A stretch of DNA of 64,000 nucleotides, taken from NCBI GenBank assembly GCA_963082975.1, contig OY720350.1, positions 4,812,597 to 4,876,596 of the forward strand, in the 5' to 3' direction. Position 1 is the first letter of the stretch, and every line of letters begins with the position of its first letter. The notes beneath the pieces were generated by a model. It saw only the letters and a program-made list of their open reading frames with translations, did not search any database and was not told where the DNA came from. The position numbers were made by a program, and so were the translations under genes. Origin of the DNA: Labia minor (Eukaryota > Arthropoda > Insecta > Dermaptera > Spongiphoridae). Below are positions 47,250 to 59,067 of the stretch, in pieces.

Positions 47250-47318
47250 ATGGCAGAGAGCAAGGGAGCTTTACTCGCTAAATCGGTGCAAAAACACGCA
47301 GGACGAGCTAAAGAAAAG
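47250..47318 (+). CDS. Amph: Amphiphysin, first coding exon (N-BAR H0 helix)
   Basis: The exon encodes MAESKGALLAKSVQKHAGRA followed by KEK and ends at GTAAAC (donor 47319). This matches the start of insect amphiphysins, in which an N-terminal amphipathic helix (H0) with ALLAKSVQKHAGRAKEK leads into the BAR dimer. The family bends membranes; in flies it organises muscle T-tubules and other plasma-membrane domains. The phase-0 end and length agree with the family's first exon. No plus-strand exon resembling the next BAR segment (LQNLGK and following) was found up to 64 kb, so intron 1 exceeds 16.6 kb or the next exon is outside. The ATG at 47250 is preferred by homology. Confidence 0.9.
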
Positions 47319-48140
47319 GTAAACCGGCAACTGTAGATCATTCTTCAAATGTGTTCTTTTTGTTATCCTCGACACCAAATTTTGTTTTGCTACTTCCTTG
47401 AATGAATGACAATTCTCAACCCCCACCCTCTCCTGGGTAACCAACAAGTGCGGGGGCAGCACCCCAAGGACTGCTTGATCTCTCTACCCATTTCGAACCA
47501 AATTCCTTAATAGGATCTCTTAATCGTTTCCTATATTTTCAAGCTAATTTATTTTGCTATTTTTAAATATAAATCTCTTGATGATTTCCTTGTAGCTAAA
47601 ATTAAACTTTAGCAATGACATATATCCAATTTAACTTTCCTCACAATTTAAATTTACATTTTATATTACATTAGTAATACTTATAAAAAAAATATTCATT
47701 CATTTTTATTATAATTTTAATAATATTTCAAAAAATTACATTACAAATATTTATTCTAATTTATAATTAATTGTTTAATAATTTAAAAAAAAACAAACTC
47801 CGAAATTACAGAATTTATTTATATTATTTTCAAAATAAGATTATCATTTGATTATCTCATGATTGATTATATTCATAATATTTCAATCATATTGTTATTT
47901 ATTATAACAACATATGACAATGACATTCAGTTAAATATTTATATTTATATTTTCAAATTTTTACATTTTTTTTATTAATAATAATGGTGGGGGGAGGGAG
48001 GGAGTTTGTGTCTTCACTTATTTCAGAATCGAATCACAAACTTAGGGATGAGAGAGAGAGAGAGAGAGAGATTTTTTATTGAAAATTCCAAACATATTCT
48101 CTTCATTCCAAGTCCCTTTTATCTCAATTAATAATAAAAA
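47319..48140 (+). other. Start of Amphiphysin intron 1
   Basis: A short mixed stretch (47340-47520) is followed by AT-rich DNA and a GA run (48048-48070). Nothing else seen. Confidence 0.45.
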
Positions 48141-48146
48141 AAAATT

Positions 48147-48966
48147 TCTTAATTAATTAATTAATATTAATTCCTTATAATATTTAATACATAATAAGCA
48201 TATTGGTATATAATATACATATATAAAAAAAATTTCATTAATTTCAATAAATTTATTTTGAATTTGAAAAAGCGTAATAATTTTCTATTTTTATTGACCT
48301 AATTTTCAAATTATTTCCACTTTATATTTACTTTCGTTCATTATTTTTATCATATATAATATAATAATAATAATAATAATTACTATTATTGTTATTAATT
48401 AATATTTAACATTTATTGTGAGTTAATTTAATATTATTTATTCAAACATTGTCAAATTTGATTAGTTTTTATTTATTTATTCATTTTGAATAACTAACTA
48501 AACTTTTGAATAAATACTATATAGTTATTTAGGTTTGTCTCTATTGGAATCGGGTAATTAATTCTTAATTAATTATTATTAATTCCTTATAATATTTAAT
48601 ACATAATAAGTATATTGGTATATAATATATATAAAATTTCATTAATTTCAATAAATTTATTTTTAATTTGAAAAAGGGTAATCAGTTTCTATTTTTATTG
48701 ACCTAATTCAAATTATTTCCACTTTATATTTACTTTCGTACGTTTATCATATACATAGTAATATAATAATAATAATAATAATTTCTATTATTATTATTAA
48801 TTAATATTTAACATTTATTGTCAGTTAATTTAATATTATTTATTCAAACATTGTCACATTTGATTAGTTTTTATTTATTTATTCATTTTGAATAACTAAC
48901 TAAACTTTTGAATAAATACTATATAGTTATTTAGGTTTGACTTTATTGGAATCGGGTAATTAATTC
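48147..48966 (+). repeat. Tandem duplication of about 0.41 kb
   Basis: Copy 1 (about 48147-48563) and copy 2 (about 48564-48966) align end to end: both contain CATAATAAG followed by TATTGGTATATAA, CATTTATTGT, TTATTCAAACATTGTCA and end TTGGAATCGGGTAATTAATT. Differences are scattered substitutions plus small indels (offset falls from 412 to 402 bp). Confidence 0.92.
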
Positions 48967-51004
48967 TCGTAGTTGACAGGCCTCCACGTTTATCACATTT
49001 ATTATAACAATTTTGATAATATCTAAATTGATATTTAAAAATGTTAAGGAAAATTTCCATTATAATTATTCGCCAAAAAAAAAATATACTCGTATTTTCT
49101 TGTATCAACTTTCAGAGAGTGTTAATATTAATGGAATTTTGCATTTATAGTTAAATATATAAAGTTAAATTAATTTATAAGAAAAAAAAAATTTAAATTT
49201 TCACTTTATGTTCACTTTTCTTAGTGTGAATACTTTTTTTTTTTTATAAATATTTCAAAAATAAAATATAATAAGTTGGTAGAGAGAAATTCAATGTTGA
49301 AATTTGACAGAAAAAAAACTAATTACTAAATAGTGAAAATATGAAATAAAAATAAATATTGTGAAAATTTTACATAATTTAAAAAGTTCTATATTAAATA
49401 AATATAATAAATATTTAAATAAAATAAAGATTTTTTTAATAAGGTATTTATAATTGTTTGTCTCTCCTTCGTATAGGATCTTCTTTCTCTTTCCCTCCTA
49501 CCTAGTTGAAAGAAATTCCTAGACCTGACATTACGTATCCTCGTAATACCCTCCCTCCCTTTTCATTTTTTTTTTCTTTTGCCTTCCTTGAATTTATAAA
49601 ACTTTCACGTGGATCCGATTTTATTCACTTCATTCTATATAATCTGGACCAATAAGATTATTTTCAAATCGAGAAGTTCAATGACATTTTTATAAATTAA
49701 ATTCAAATTGTTCAAGTCCAAATACAATTATTTTGGACTGGTTTGAAAATGAATAGATAAATTAATCTCTCTTTAAACTTTAAGGAACTTTAAAAAGGAG
49801 ATTTAAGTCTAAATATTCGTAATATTTATAATTCAAATGTTTAATTAAATAGAAAAGATAGAGATGCCAATATATAAGAATTCTAATTGGTAATGAATCA
49901 AATATAAAATATGAAAATTAGGTAAGAATTCACAAATAGAAATTTTTCAAAAATAACATTACTTATTGGAAAATACACATTATTTTATTTTATTTAATGC
50001 TTATATTAAATAATTATGCCTAAAAATATACAAATGAAAGGGAATAAAAGAAAATTGTATATTTGTGAGTATGTAGTAATATTATTAGAATGAAATAGGT
50101 ATCTAACATAAAGCCTCTATTTACTTTGTTTTCCGTATTACAGGAAACGACCCAATTCAATTAAATAGTAAAATGGTTTTTTTTATCAAAATCTAAAAAT
50201 GGTATTCTTGTATTTTCCAAACTTAACTTATCAGACTTTTTTTTTTTTTGTTAATTTTCTTTTTGGATTGATTCGTCTAAAATGTTTTTTATCTGAATTC
50301 TATACCTATTTACTATTCCTTGTATGTTGTTTGTTTGTTAAAGATAAGAAGCATTGATAGGGAGGAGGGGGGTGGGTTAAGTATAATTAAATTTTAATGT
50401 AATAATCATTTACCAAAGATTTATTCTAATTTTTACAATCTATTATATGCCAATTTTATTACTAAAATATAAAAATACATAATATTATTAATCGTATTTG
50501 ATAAAATGAAAACAGTTTCCAATTTATATCCTATTTATAATAAATTTATTAATTTTTATGGAATTTATATATAATAAAATGAATCAAATAAATATCAGTT
50601 TATATCAGAATCAATTTTTGTCATTTAAAATTTGAAAATTTGAATGAAAAATCAATGCCAATTTTAATTTACTTCTTCTTTATATAAAGTTACCATATCT
50701 TGGAATTATTACTAAACAGGAATTGGTGGTGATTAATTGAGAAAAGGGAAGAAAATTAATAATTTTTTCCCTCCAACCTCCATACTTTTCTTGTTAAATG
50801 AAATGATCATATAATATATTGTGATTTTGTTTTTATTTCGTTGTTATTTTTTGCAAAATTAAAGTTGTTTTTTTTAACCATATACAGTGCAAATATGAAA
50901 AATAAAAAAAAAATACGTGATTAAATAGGAAAGTTGAAAAAAAAAAAAAAAATAAGTGAATTAATAGTTTTAAATTTTCATAAAAGAATTTATAATTTGT
51001 TTAT
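48967..51004. other. No feature seen; AT-rich intron
   Basis: Small mixed patches at 49450-49570 and 50330-50380. No recognised exon or repeat. Confidence 0.45.
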
Positions 51005-51572
51005 ACTATCTCGTTAGAGATAGTATTGCGATCACGAAAATTTTCGATTTCATACGTTTTGAAGGTTCCTGAATCATTTTCACTAAGGTTCAGAAAAATG
51101 TATGTGTGTGAGTGTGTATGTAGACAAGATTACGCAAAAACGGTTTGAGCTAGAATCGTGGAATTTGGTATACGCACATTATTCAAAATTCATAGTTTTC
51201 TATCAACTTTTGAGAAATGTAGCTTAACCGGAACTGGGTTACCTACAACATTTTGATTTTTTTTTCCTCTAAAGTGACGGTAAAAATAAAGATGTATGTT
51301 TGATAGTTTTTCACATGATTAAAAATTGTATAAAACTGCTATATATAGAATTTCAGCTTGATTGAATCGCTGAAAGTTCCAGAATTAATTTTTTAACACT
51401 GCAAATCTCACGCGCCAACACGAGTCAAACATGCGCTGGTTTAGTAAATATTATTTATTAATTTTAATTTATAATTTATAATTTATAATTAATTAAATTT
51501 AATTTAAATATAATATATTATGTTATTTAATCCAATTCAAATTTGCGAGATAGTCGAGTGGAGACACTCCAG
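51005..51572 (+). mobile_element. RepA copy 8
   Basis: Complete termini with 5' hairpin (loop changed to GTTA), GT microsatellite at 51102-51121, and 3' hairpin; flanking T on both sides. Close to the family consensus. Confidence 0.92.
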
Positions 51573-51634
51573 CTTATTTATTCTTTATTAAGTATTTAGT
51601 TATACGATAAATTCAAAAATATACATTATTATTA

Positions 51635-51853
51635 TTATTTGGCATTGTAAAATTCAACCATCAGCAAAACAAAATGAATATGATGTAATTCAATGCATTG
51701 TAAGGCAAACAAACCGTAATCTAAATCTTTAACATTACAATTGTGTTTTACTCCATAAACTAGATAAACTATTTTACCCAATGAGAGACTGTAAAAGTGT
51801 CCCGAATGAACAAATATGACTATAAATATCAATGAAATAACAAAATTGGACAA
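51635..51853 (-). CDS. Possible terminal exon or gene relic, unidentified
   Basis: A minus-strand frame without an ATG start reads YSLSLGKIVYLVYGVKHNC, NVKDLDYGLFALQCIELHH and ends VEFYNAK stop. A TTTTACAG acceptor-like site precedes the middle of it. Composition is more protein-like than neighbouring DNA, but no family was recognised. If real it would be the last exon of a gene nested in Amphiphysin intron 1. Confidence 0.2.
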   Translation of the reverse strand: MSNFVISLIFIVIFVHSGHFYSLSLGKIVYLVYGVKHNCNVKDLDYGLFALQCIELHHIHFVLLMVEFYNAK

Positions 51854-51899
51854 GTTTTTTTTTATATACTCAAATAAAATTAATTTAATAATTTATTCC

Positions 51900-52629
51900 T
51901 ACCAAAAAACTTAAACAAAAATTTTCAAACCTTTCAGAAAGTTTTGAATAATTTTATTTTCAATTTTACAAGTAGGTATATCTAAAGTAGGATATTTGAG
52001 TATAACCAGTATTCGATAAGGACTCTTATGTATTAGTGACTATTATGTATTATATCACAATTAAGTAGTAATACCTTGACGCATTTTCCTTAAAAATTAA
52101 ATATCCATGTGAAATTTTAAATAATAGATTAATCTTAAAAAATATAAAACAATCAAATATATTTGAAATGGATAATGAATTCAGTCCTTATGTCTCTTAA
52201 TTAATAAAGTAATAAAAAAAGACGTTGACTTACACCTCTGCCCCATTAAACCCGTGCAACCGACTTAATCGGCGATGTCCTTTCAAAAGATGTACAAAAG
52301 GCAAGAGAAACATTTTTATCTCTTAAATCACAATTTTTCCTAATGAATTCATTATTGTATTTTTTTTTTAATTATTTATTTATTTGTTAATGAACTATTT
52401 TATTTTTTCAGATTTTTAATTTAATTTTTAATTTGTTTTTATTTCGATTTTTATACCATGGTCAGAAAGAAGCTTTTTCTTTATCTCAATTACTAAACAG
52501 TTGATAATGTGTACATAAAAAAGCACATAAGCATATAAGATCAGTACTTAAATATTTTAAGAAACATTTTATGTAATTTACATAATACATATATATTTAA
52601 AAATGTTTCAACTACATTCGATTCTATGT
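51900..52629. other. AT-rich intron with a SINE tail fragment
   Basis: About 52228-52310 resembles a diverged 3' part of the SINE family (CAACCGACTTAATCGGCGATG, GATGTACAAAAGGCAAGAG). The remainder shows nothing. Confidence 0.45.
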
Positions 52630-52713
52630 TTAACCGCCGGTATGTACCACCGGTGGCTTATGCCGCCACTTAAAATAAATAGACAAATTATGGAGCCTGC
52701 GGGATTGTGTTAA
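52630..52713 (-). mobile_element. TTAA MITE, copy 2
   Basis: Reverse-oriented copy bounded by TTAA at both ends (52630-52633, 52710-52713). CCACCGGTGG core and CATAATTTGTCTATTTATTT (reversed) are conserved. The outer stem is partly lost. Confidence 0.85.
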
Positions 52714-53353
52714 ATCTATTAATTTCTTTACTTTTAATAATCAAAAATTAAATTAATTTTACAATTTTTACTTATTATTAGTTAGTTATTATCAGTTATT
52801 TATTAATTTATTTATTGAAAATTCATTTTCTATATATTTATTGTAGATTAGTCATACAAACGTATTTTAGTGATTTATTTTAAAAAGATAAAATAAATTC
52901 ACCCGTACATGTATTCTCTATAAAAAGACTTTACATTCATTTAGAAAGAATTTTATCTAATTTGTTTCTGTTTTTTGCAGAATGTACAGTTGTTATCGAT
53001 GACAGAGAATATAAAACGAATTTAATAAATTTAACAAGTTTTCATTTATTTTTCTAAAAAAATGGAATAAAATTAAAATATGTGGTCTAATAAAATTATT
53101 ATTATTATTATTATTATAAATACTTTTTCATCTTCTAAAAAGAGTTATGACTAATAAAATTTTCTTAAAAATCCACAATTAATGTGTATTTTTTTAATGG
53201 ATCATTTGAATTGAATTTTTACATGATATTTTATTGATAAGATATTTATTTACATATCTATAATTATTATTTTCTTTGTTAAATTTGTTCATCAAACAAG
53301 AATTCAGCATATTTTGTTGAATAGTTTAGTTCTTTATTCATTGGTTTATTTAG

Positions 53354-53479
53354 AGCAGGGGTCGCCAAAGTTGTCTATATAGACCCCCCAATTACCTAAA
53401 AATTATCTTTATGTGGGGTAGATGGAGATTTCGAAAAATTATATAGGGGTCGATGATCAAAAAAATTTGGCGACCGCTG
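53354..53479. mobile_element. Short hAT-type MITE
   Basis: 126 bp; ends CAGGGGTCGCCAAA and, reversed, CAGCGGTCGCCAAA; target duplication ATTTAGAG/ATTTAGAA (TA at centre). Confidence 0.88.
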
Positions 53480-53756
53480 ATTTAGAATCATCCAGTCAGT
53501 TCAATACTACATATGTCCCATAATTTAGATGACAATATTGACTATTGATAAAATCGGGATGGGTTTTTTATTTAATAAAAGTGTGAGCATTAGATGGGAT
53601 CTAAGGTCATTTTGTTTGTATGCCAGTATATCTTTTATGCATAATATAGAGTACGATTCTTAAGATTTTCAAATCCTATCTATTCATAAAACAGAAAATG
53701 ATAAAAAAAACAAAATTATTAAGATATAAATATATTCAAAAATTTAGATTGATTTA

Positions 53757-53842
53757 TCACGTTCCCGCCGGCTCCATAATTTGTCTATTTATTTTATGTG
53801 GCAGGATGTTCCACCGGTGGTATATGCCGGTGGGAACGTGTT
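53757..53842 (+). mobile_element. TTAA MITE, copy 3
   Basis: CACGTTCCCGCCGGCTCC to GCCGGTGGGAACGTG, with the shared middle. The flanking TTAA sites have decayed (TTAT and TTCA). Confidence 0.82.
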
Positions 53843-53849
53843 CAATGGG

Positions 53850-54900
53850 GGTATTTCGTTCTTTCGCTATCATGAATATTTAGGTAAATATATTTTGATT
53901 TTTTAACACCTTATCATAAAACTTTTCACACTCCATAATACATAATTTTAGTTTTTACTAATGTTTGGTAATAATAGACAAAATTGATATTTTTATTAAA
54001 ACGTCCATACAGTCGAAAAATATGCAAAAAACGGTATTGTCTAGTTCAAAACCGTAACTAACTATAATACATTAAAGGTGGACTAAAAAAAATGTATATA
54101 TTTATGATTTTATAAATTTCACAGCAAATTTGATGCATTTCGACAAAAAAAAAATCCAATTCTTATTCTAGGCAGTTCTTTATAAGGAACAGGATCGTCG
54201 TGTTTCTTGACCTACTAACATCTTCAATGAAAGTTTTTCCTATATATTATTTTTTTTTTCTTCTTATATTATTGATATACAAAATTTACCTTTCTAGACA
54301 AAAACTGATATTAATGAAATTAAATAAATATTGAATATATATTTTGTTTTCAAATAAATTGATTATACTCAACAAAAAACACTTCTTTTTATAATTCAGG
54401 TAAAATTAAAAAAAAACCTTACATCATTTATTTTCGAAAAAATCATCTTCAATAAGAAATAACACATTAAAAACAAAATAAATTTTAAATTATTTGAATT
54501 ATATAATTTAATATTTGTCATTTCTTTTCCTATTTTTAATGATGAGTTGTTAATTTTTTTATCTTGTTTATAAAAATAATTTAATACTTTTTTTTTTACT
54601 TATAGCCTGATTTTTTTAATTGATTGAATGATGAAAAAGTGAGATTTGTACTTTAAATAATATTAATTTATACTAATATTGAAAAAGTTGTCCTTTTTAT
54701 TCATAAATAGAATTTTTTTTTAATTTCTATTGTAGTTACATCCTAATCGTATATATATATATAAAGTATAAAAAATATTTTTAACATTTGAATTAAAATG
54801 ACTAATTATATTATCTTGGTATTTATTTTTAGTTAAATTACTCAATAATTAATTATTTAAAGTGAAAAATTCCGACAATGAATATAAAATTAATATCTTG
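53850..54900. other. No feature seen; AT-rich intron
   Basis: No recognised element or exon. Confidence 0.45.
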
Positions 54901-54912
54901 TAAACTACCAAT

Positions 54913-55174
54913 TTCGGTTTCCGGATATACACCAAAAGTTGATGAATTCATGCTACTGATGTATTAAGTAAAGATACCAAATTTTATCAAAATCCGTTGA
55001 GCCGTTCAAGCTCTGTACACGTCTATACGGACACACAATGGACAGATGGACAGACATCATGCTAAAAATATTTTTTTCTGTTTAGAAAATGCATGATTCG
55101 TGGAGATATGTAAAAATCTCCTCATATGAAATTTGGTGTGAAAACAATACCTTCCCTTCCTATCTTTGGTCGGT
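54913..55174 (-). mobile_element. RepB copy, 3'-truncated
   Basis: Reverse copy with the 5' half only: from the GGAAACCG-like block through TTTGATAAAATTTGGTAT and a GTCC-type microsatellite to a decayed left end (GGTCGGTAAAA). Only 20 bp separate it from RepA copy 9. Confidence 0.82.
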
Positions 55175-55195
55175 AAAACAAACATTATAATTTTT

Positions 55196-55313
55196 ACTAT
55201 CTCGCTTGATTTCAATTTATAATTTATAATTAATTTAATTTAATTTTAATATAATATATTATGTTATTTAATCCAATTCAAATTTGCGAGATAGTCGTGT
55301 GGAGACACTCCAG
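55196..55313 (+). mobile_element. RepA copy 9, 118-bp deletion derivative
   Basis: ACTATCTCGC is joined directly to the AT-rich 3' region, and the GCGAGATAGT repeat and 3' hairpin are intact. Only the two termini remain. Confidence 0.9.
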
Positions 55314-55499
55314 ATTTTTTTTTCTTATTATCTTAAAGAAAAATACATAGTGATTAAAAACAGAAATACAAATCGAGTACCAATAGTGACTTTTTTTTTA
55401 TTTAAAATTTTATTTTAATTATTTGATAATATAATATAATTTAAATATCTTTTATACATAAAGAAAAAAAAATCTATGTTTATGAATAAAAAGGACAAG

Positions 55500-55740
55500 G
55501 AGTGCCGAGTATGTGTTTGTGTAGGTGTATCCTACCTACTTAAGACGAGAGAGAGAGTAGGGGGGGAGGGGAAAAGGCGAGTTTCGTTTATCAAAAACGA
55601 TCTCTCGTAGAGCGCGTAGAGTTTATAAGAGAGAGAGAGAGAGAGAAAGAGAAAGAAATTCTGTTTAGGTCATGAGGACAAGCAACTAAGGCGAGATACA
55701 GATAGATAGGTAGGGTCCTCTTCCTACCTGTTCAATCTAC
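55500..55740. other. GAGA-rich, GC-elevated island
   Basis: Contains GA repeats at 55546-55560 and 55630-55650, a G-rich run, and CGTAGAGCGCGTAGAG. It is the only such island in Amphiphysin intron 1, so an internal promoter or enhancer is conceivable; no exon is visible. Confidence 0.3.
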
Positions 55741-55828
55741 TTACTTTGATTCCAATGTAATACAAAGAAAAGTTAATCAATCCAACTTTAACGTCCAAAC
55801 TTTGACAATTTTACTATCAATTCATTTA

Positions 55829-55919
55829 TTAACACGCTCCCGCCGGCTCCATAATTTGTGTATTTATTTTATGTGTCGGCATGAGCCACCGGTGGTACAT
55901 GCCGGCGGGAACGTGTTAA
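55829..55919 (+). mobile_element. TTAA MITE, copy 4 (best preserved)
   Basis: TTAA at both ends (55829-55832, 55916-55919), with outer stem CACGCTCCCGCCGGC pairing GCCGGCGGGAACGTG and an inner CCACCGGTGG palindrome. TTAA target and short ends suit a piggyBac-type non-autonomous element. Confidence 0.88.
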
Positions 55920-56153
55920 AGCTAAAGATAAATAAATAATACTTTTCACCCCACCCATTAATATGATTAATTTTATATACGTACATATTTCTTTTTTTTT
56001 TTTTTTCTAAATATTATTGTACTTAATTATTTCTCTTCTATCGTTGGAAATGCAATTTCTATTTATACGAACATTCTTCGCAAATTCACCGTGATTTTCT
56101 ACTTTTGCACCCTATAAATTTTATGATGAATCCTATTTTCAAATACTCTAAAG

Positions 56154-56894
56154 CAGTGTTTTCCAATCTTTTTTGTGCCATCTTTAAACCCTTCAAAAAT
56201 CCTTATCCTTTAATATTAATAAGCTGGAGTGTCTCCACTAGACTATCTCGCAAATTTGAATTGGATTAATTAACATATATTATATTAAAATTAAATTTAA
56301 TTAATTATAAATTATAAATGGAAATTAATAAATAATATTTATTAAATTAGCGCATGTTTGGCTCTTTGTTGTTGATGGCACCACATCACGTGTTGGCGCG
56401 TAATTTGCAGTGTTAAAAAATTAATTCCGGTACCTTTCAACGATTCAATCAAGCTGAAATTCTATATATAGCAGTGTTATACAATTTTTAATCATGTGAA
56501 AAACTATCAAACATATATCTTTATTTTTACGGTCACTTTAGAGGAAAAAATAATCAAAACGTTGTAGGTAATGACCCTCTTCCGTTTAAGCTACATTTTT
56601 CAAAAGTTGATAGAAAACTACGAATTTTGAATAATGCCCGTATACCAAATTTCATGATTCTAGCTCAAACCGTATTTGTCTTGTCTACATACACACACAC
56701 ATACATTTTTCTCGACCTTAGTGAAAATGATTCAGGAAGCTTCAAAACGTATAAAAACATCAAAATCTCGACATCGAAAATTTTCGTGATCACAATACTA
56801 TCTCTGGCGAGATAGTATAAAGGGTTAAACTCGTGTCGAGTCTATTTTCAAATTGTCCCCCTGTGGGATGTGGGCCCCACGTTGGGAAACACTG
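56154..56894. mobile_element. hAT-type MITE split by RepA
   Basis: Ends CAGTGTTTTCCAA and, reversed, CAGTGTTTCCCAA; target duplication CTCTAAAG/CTCAAAAG (7 of 8). RepA copy 10 occupies 56224-56816, leaving about 150 bp of the MITE. Confidence 0.85.
56224..56816 (-). mobile_element. RepA copy 10, nested in a hAT MITE
   Basis: Complete reverse copy with 3' hairpin at 56224 and the 5' hairpin (TATCTCTGGCGAGATAGT) at 56816. Flanking bases in element orientation are T on both sides. Confidence 0.92.
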
Positions 56895-56999
56895 CTCAAA
56901 AGCTATTTTACCACGACTCCCATTCATATAATACAACCCACACATAAAAGCATTATAATTGTATTTATTTTAATTTTAATACTCTTGATAAAATAAGCC

Positions 57000-57945
57000 C
57001 CTTTAATGTATGCATGCACACTAATAGGCGCGCGACTTAATATAAATTTTTCTTTATTATTTTATTATCCATCGTGATTATCGAACCGAAGTATTCAAAT
57101 TTCAATTTAAATGTTTTTGATACATGATTAATTGAATTTAAATATTATTTTTAAGAAAACATTTCTAATAGATTAATGATTGGAATCAATATTTTGGTTT
57201 TCATATTTGTTTATTTTATTAGCAGATAACAGCAGCATACATATAATTTTCGTTGTTTATAATGATAGATGCTTTCACACACACCTCCCCCATATTTTTT
57301 TTAAAATTTTATATAAATTATCCACACCTAGGAAATTAAACTTTAAAACATTTAAATTTTATTATTTAGAAATCTTGATTTATCACATCTTTTTAAAGTA
57401 ATATTTTTGCTATTTAAATTAATATTATAGTAAATAGATAAAAAAAAATAAGCATAATTATAGCCTATCCTATTGGAAGGGGTATGGATTTCAGAGGAAT
57501 AGAGAAAGGAAGCAAAAAACAATACAAATTTAGAACAAAAGCAACAACGTTTGTATTCCCATCCTGTTCTATTCACTTTAAACGTTTAACACCTCTTTTC
57601 ACATAATAAAGATATTTACACTATAAAGAATATAATTAAGACAAGGTTTTCTTTTTATTAACTGATTTGAATGGCGTTTATTAAAAAATAATTTAAAAAA
57701 ATTATCTAAATACCAACAGATAAATTTATTTATTAACATATTGAAATTTTGAGTTTACTTTTTTTATGTAAAATTAAAAATTAAAATATAATATATAATG
57801 AATATAAATTTAAAATTTAATTTTTGTTAACATTGAATTATTAAATTTAGTTATTTATATGCATATAAAAAAAATACCTATGTTGATCATATCTACAATT
57901 GAAAATAAAAGTTACCATTGAACAACTCAGCTTCAACAAGTTTTT
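57000..57945. other. No feature seen
   Basis: AT-rich with a mixed patch at 57460-57570. Frames there have no recognised domain. Confidence 0.4.
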
Positions 57946-58529
57946 ACTATCTCGCTAGAGATAGTATTGCGATCACGAGATTTTGATGTTTTTATACGTT
58001 TTGAAGGTTCCTGAATCATTTTCACTAAGGTTGAGAAAAATTTATGTGTGTGTGTGTATGTGTGTATGTGTGTATGTATGTAGACAAGATTACGCAAATA
58101 CGGTTTGAACTAAAATCATGAAATTTGGTATACGGGCATTATTCAAAATTCGTAGCTTTCTATCAAATTTTGAGAAATGTAGCTCAACCAGAAGAGGGTC
58201 ATTACCTACAACGTTTTGATTTTTTTTCTTCTAAAGTGACCGTAAAAATAAACATATATGTTTGATAATTTTTCACATGATTTAATAATTGTATAAAACT
58301 GCTATATATAGAATTTCAGATTGATTGAATCGTTGAAAGTACCAGAATTAATTTTTTAACACTGCAAATCTCACGCGACAACACGTGACGTGGTGCCATC
58401 AACAAAGAGCCAAACATGCGCTGGTTTATTTATTATTTATAATTTATAATTAATTAAATTTAATTTAAATATAATATATGTTATTTAATCCAATTCAAAT
58501 TGCGAGATAGTCGAGTGGAGACACTCCAG
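57946..58529 (+). mobile_element. RepA copy 11
   Basis: Both termini intact, TGTG/TATG microsatellite at 58044-58080, flanking T on both sides. Confidence 0.92.
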
Positions 58530-58539
58530 CTTATTTGAT

Positions 58540-59067
58540 TTCAGATGGTAGCAATTTTCTTATGGAGTTTTCTATCATTGCCTTTAAACAGCATCCTAAC
58601 CTGGTTCACTTCCAGGTGATATAAAAATGAAAGATAGAGAGAGAGAGAAGAAGAATCTTTGCAAGTTATAAAAATGGAATGGGTATTGAGATAAGAATAC
58701 AATATTCTCAACAGATATATAATAGTAATATCGTTCATATTTTTTCATTATTATTATTGTTTTTAAAAAATATTTATAAATAAATAAATAAATATTTTTC
58801 GATATATCCAAAGATTTATTTAAACAGGTGTTTATTTGTTTTTTTTTTACTTTCACATTCCTTAGTAACTAAAAGTGTACTTCAATACGACCTAAAAATT
58901 TTTTTTTTTTAAAGTTTTTTAAGTTTAATATTTACTATAAATTATTAAACTATAGTAGGTATATATATATATATTCACCGAAATATTTTTCATTTATTTC
59001 ATTATACTCTTCATGCATTTATTTATGAATGTTTCATATCGTAGAATTATTGATAAATTATTACTAA
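58540..59067. other. No feature seen
   Basis: GA run near 58637, otherwise AT-rich. Nothing recognised. Confidence 0.4.
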
